This document shows positions 61,838-64,000 of a stretch of 64,000 nt of DNA, in pieces. The translations under genes were made by a program, and so were the position numbers. Position 1 is the first letter of the stretch. Every line of letters starts with the position of its first letter. The notes beneath the pieces were generated by a model, which was not told the origin of the DNA, searched no databases, and was given only the letters and a program-made list of their open reading frames with translations. The stretch comes from Ricinus communis (lineage: Eukaryota; Streptophyta; Magnoliopsida; Malpighiales; Euphorbiaceae). The stretch covers positions 3,472,001 through 3,536,000 of the forward strand of contig NC_063257.1 of NCBI RefSeq assembly GCF_019578655.1. The letters run 5' to 3'.

Positions 61838-61965
61838 ACCTTATTTATTCGTTAAAAATTCTCTATTAGTTTGAACAAAAGAACTACGGGGGTGCGTCTA
61901 TACCTTATTTATTCGTTAAAAATTCTCTATTAGTTTGAACAAAAGAACTACGGGGGTGCGTCTAT
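61838..61965. repeat. 64-bp perfect tandem duplication
   Basis: Two identical 64-base units abut, at 61838-61901 and 61902-61965, each including GAACTACGGGGGTGCGTCT. Perfect identity points to a very recent event or an assembly artefact. Confidence 0.96.
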
Positions 61966-63062
61966 AGAAGTGAAGTCTTGGTCTGGGGTTACTGAATACT
62001 GATACAGTAGAAAAGGAAAAAAATAAGATTGAAGAGAGTGTTTTTCTGCATGTGAGTGGAAGAACAAGTTGTCGGCCACTGACAATATAGGGTGTCTTAA
62101 CTTCTATTATCTCGGGACAAGAAAGTATTACATTGATGTTTGACCTCGTAGGATGAGCTGATATATATTTTATTTTGGATTACAAATACAAATGTTTGCA
62201 TGGTTTGCCTAATGGAAGAGACTAGGGAGTGAGCGTTCTTAACCCGTAAATATGATCTAATCTCTGCGATCTTTGTCTATAAAAAACACTTCTCCTGACA
62301 CCTACCTACCTATTCCATCTTATACACGCAGAACCACCTCCACTTAGCATTAGCAAGAGGTTTATAGCTTTCATTTTCATCCCCGAGGCAAAGTGGAATT
62401 CTGTGATACATCATCATACAAAGCTACAAGTAGTTTCCTTTCATTCTGACCTTTGCTTTTTCTTTTTCTTCGTTTCTTTCTTAGCCTGATAGCGGCAACA
62501 CAGCAATAAATTAAAGATTGTATGGATAGAGGCCGGTCATCAAGTTCAAACCTATAAGTCTCCAAATATATGTGTTTATGTGTATGTATATGTTTTGTGT
62601 CGTCGAATTTGACGAGGAAAAGTCAATAGAGAAGTTCCCCTTGATAGGGATAAGCACCTAACCCTACATGATCGAATACCAAAACATATGAGACCAAATT
62701 CTTCATGTAATTAAGACAATTAATTCAAGGATTGAAACATATGCATGTGTATATCACATTATTTTAGGTTCATTTTGCCAAGGAATGGTGATTAGGAGCG
62801 CATGGTATTTTTATCTTCTTAAAGGAAGATTGCATCTACATGTGCTTTCTACCACTTTAAAATAAAGGGAATCATGAGCTGGCTTTATTCTTTTTTCTTA
62901 AATAACAGAATCCTCCCATTAGATTTCTTAAAAAATTACACTAACATCCTAAATTATATTATCTGAATGAACCCTAACTGTCGGGTCAAAATATGTGTAT
63001 TTTGTATTTTTAGATATCATAAAATTGGCTCATTTTCATTTCTATTGACCATTTTTAGATAA
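61966..63062. other. Spacer, possible promoter at 62276
   Basis: No gene is supported. CTATAAAAAACAC near 62277 followed by a CA-rich start-like sequence could mark a plus-strand transcript, but no coding frame follows it. A minus-strand frame at 62565-62377 lacks an ATG and has no recognisable product. Confidence 0.45.
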
Positions 63063-63070
63063 AGCCGGCG

Positions 63071-63104
<34 letters not shown>

Positions 63105-63116
63105 GCGGTCCTAAGA

Positions 63117-63164
<48 letters not shown>
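63063..63164 (+). rRNA. Nuclear fragment of organellar large-subunit rRNA
   Basis: About 102 bases match the bacterial-type 23S/26S rRNA core around helices 67-71, including GGTGAACGGCGGCCGTAAC, GCGAAATTCCTTGTCGGG and GACCCGCACGAAAGGCGTAA. The cytosolic 25S rRNA differs strongly here, so the source is organellar. The segment GACCGAAGCCCCGGTGAA fits mitochondrial rRNA better than chloroplast rRNA as I recall them. At least two changes from the conserved sequence are visible (ATAGCGG for ATAACGG and AAGATAGCG for AAGGTAGCG). It is far too short to function. Confidence 0.85.
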
Positions 63165-64000
63165 TTTATGGATTTAGTAAAATAAAAAATCAATAGATCT
63201 CTCTCACAGGGAATAAAATAATAATAAAAAAACTAATATTAATCGTTCTCGTGTGATTTAAATATTTAATTATTTTAACAGAATTAATATCAGTAGTTAA
63301 TACGTTAAATTAGTGGCAGCAAGAGAAATTAATCAGTATATAAAAGGGAACTTGAACATGACTTGAGTAGGGGATAGAGATTTATCATAGAGATAGAGAA
63401 CAACTGTAGCTGCTGAATGTTCTTTCCAACACATAATTTCTTAGCTTAATATGACGTAAAATGAATCAAAGTGTCAGCATATTGATTAATTGTACTGGTG
63501 TTAAAAGCAGTGGATTATGAAGAAAGTGGAGCCAAAAAGAAAGTACAAGATTAAGTGGCACTAGCTACATAAAAGGAGGTATATAGGAGAAGATTAAAAA
63601 GGGTTTAGATACAATTAAATCCACTAATAACATAGCCATTAAAAACGGAAAGAAAGAAGAAGAAGAAGAAGAAAAGAAAGAAAAGGTGAAAGGTAGAGAA
63701 GAATATTGAAATTGGGGGACAAAATCTTTTTGATTTTTTTTCTTTTTGCTGTGTGCGTGATGTCTTTGTTGTTCTCTTGTTCTTTGCTTTTAGTTGTTAG
63801 GGAGTATGGAGTGCAGTGTATTTCAACTCTGAAAGCTGAAAAAAAAGAAAAGAAATGAAAAGACAATGATAAGCTCTGGAGTGATGGGGAGATGATATCG
63901 GTTGCATTCTTTGTTTTATAAACACTAGTCCATACAATCTTTTGACCTATTGAGCAAAGATGCACTAAAGTCTTCTTCAACATTAAACAAAGATCCATAT
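63165..64000. other. Right-end spacer
   Basis: AT-rich sequence with an AAG-rich tract near 63650-63690. A 119-codon minus-strand frame (63998-63639) is built of low-complexity phenylalanine/leucine/serine and lysine tracts and shows no domain. It may be untranslated leader of a gene beyond the edge. Confidence 0.45.

Noticed and set aside
63639..63998. 119-codon minus-strand frame at the right edge
   Set aside because: Mostly low-complexity Phe/Leu/Ser and Lys tracts, without a domain; not called as a gene.

Overview
This 64 kb window is nuclear DNA from a dicot plant. The genes have short exons joined by GT-AG introns that are far more AT-rich than the exons. The proteins are classic plant families: a group IId WRKY factor, an RD21-type papain protease with a granulin tail, a D3-type cyclin, an SKIP2-type F-box protein and a DCL/DUF3223 organelle protein. 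The spacers are AT-rich and carry long (TA)n and (CT)n microsatellites, plant LINE remnants and an LTR (Ty1/copia) retrotransposon with the plant initiator-Met tRNA primer site. No species can be named from the sequence alone; a woody rosid (perhaps Malpighiales) is only a guess. Eight protein-coding genes could be modelled exon by exon with reading frame kept across every junction.

Layout. 1-4.9 kb: AT-rich spacer with a decayed LINE 3' end. 4.87-6.22 kb (-): WRKY7-like gene, with W-boxes and a G-box in the upstream region. 6.8-15.7 kb: gene-poor spacer with one unexplained less AT-rich island at 11.9-12.7 kb. 16.04-18.78 kb (+): RD21-like cysteine protease, followed at 19.74-21.18 kb by a tandem copy that has lost exons 1-3 and is broken. 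21.5-21.7 kb: two strong stem-loops. 24.1-25.8 kb (-): a seven-exon protein with only the bHLH-MYC N-terminal regulatory domain. 25.8-31.7 kb: spacer. 31.7-36.4 kb (-): decayed copia element. 36.64-37.94 kb: a solo LTR with a clean 5-bp target duplication. 38.7-40.2 kb (+): C2-domain/proline-rich protein. 41.7-44.2 kb (+): MPDU1-like PQ-loop membrane protein. 45.85-47.46 kb (-): intronless SKIP2-like F-box/LRR protein. 48.2-49.7 kb (+): a second LINE remnant ending about 200 bp before the DCL-like gene (49.87-52.81 kb, +). 52.8-59.9 kb: long spacer. 60.04-61.49 kb (+): cyclin D3, preceded by two upstream ORFs and followed by a MIRNA-like foldback. 61.84-61.97 kb: perfect 64-bp tandem duplication. 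63.06-63.16 kb: a nuclear fragment of organellar large-subunit rRNA.

The genes do not form a pathway or cluster; they are independent housekeeping, signalling and stress genes. The parts most worth following up are the foldback and the overlapping upstream ORFs around the cyclin D3 gene, the asymmetrically deleted protease duplicate, the paired stem-loops near 21.6 kb, and the organellar rRNA insertion. Nothing here looks like a wholly new multi-gene system.
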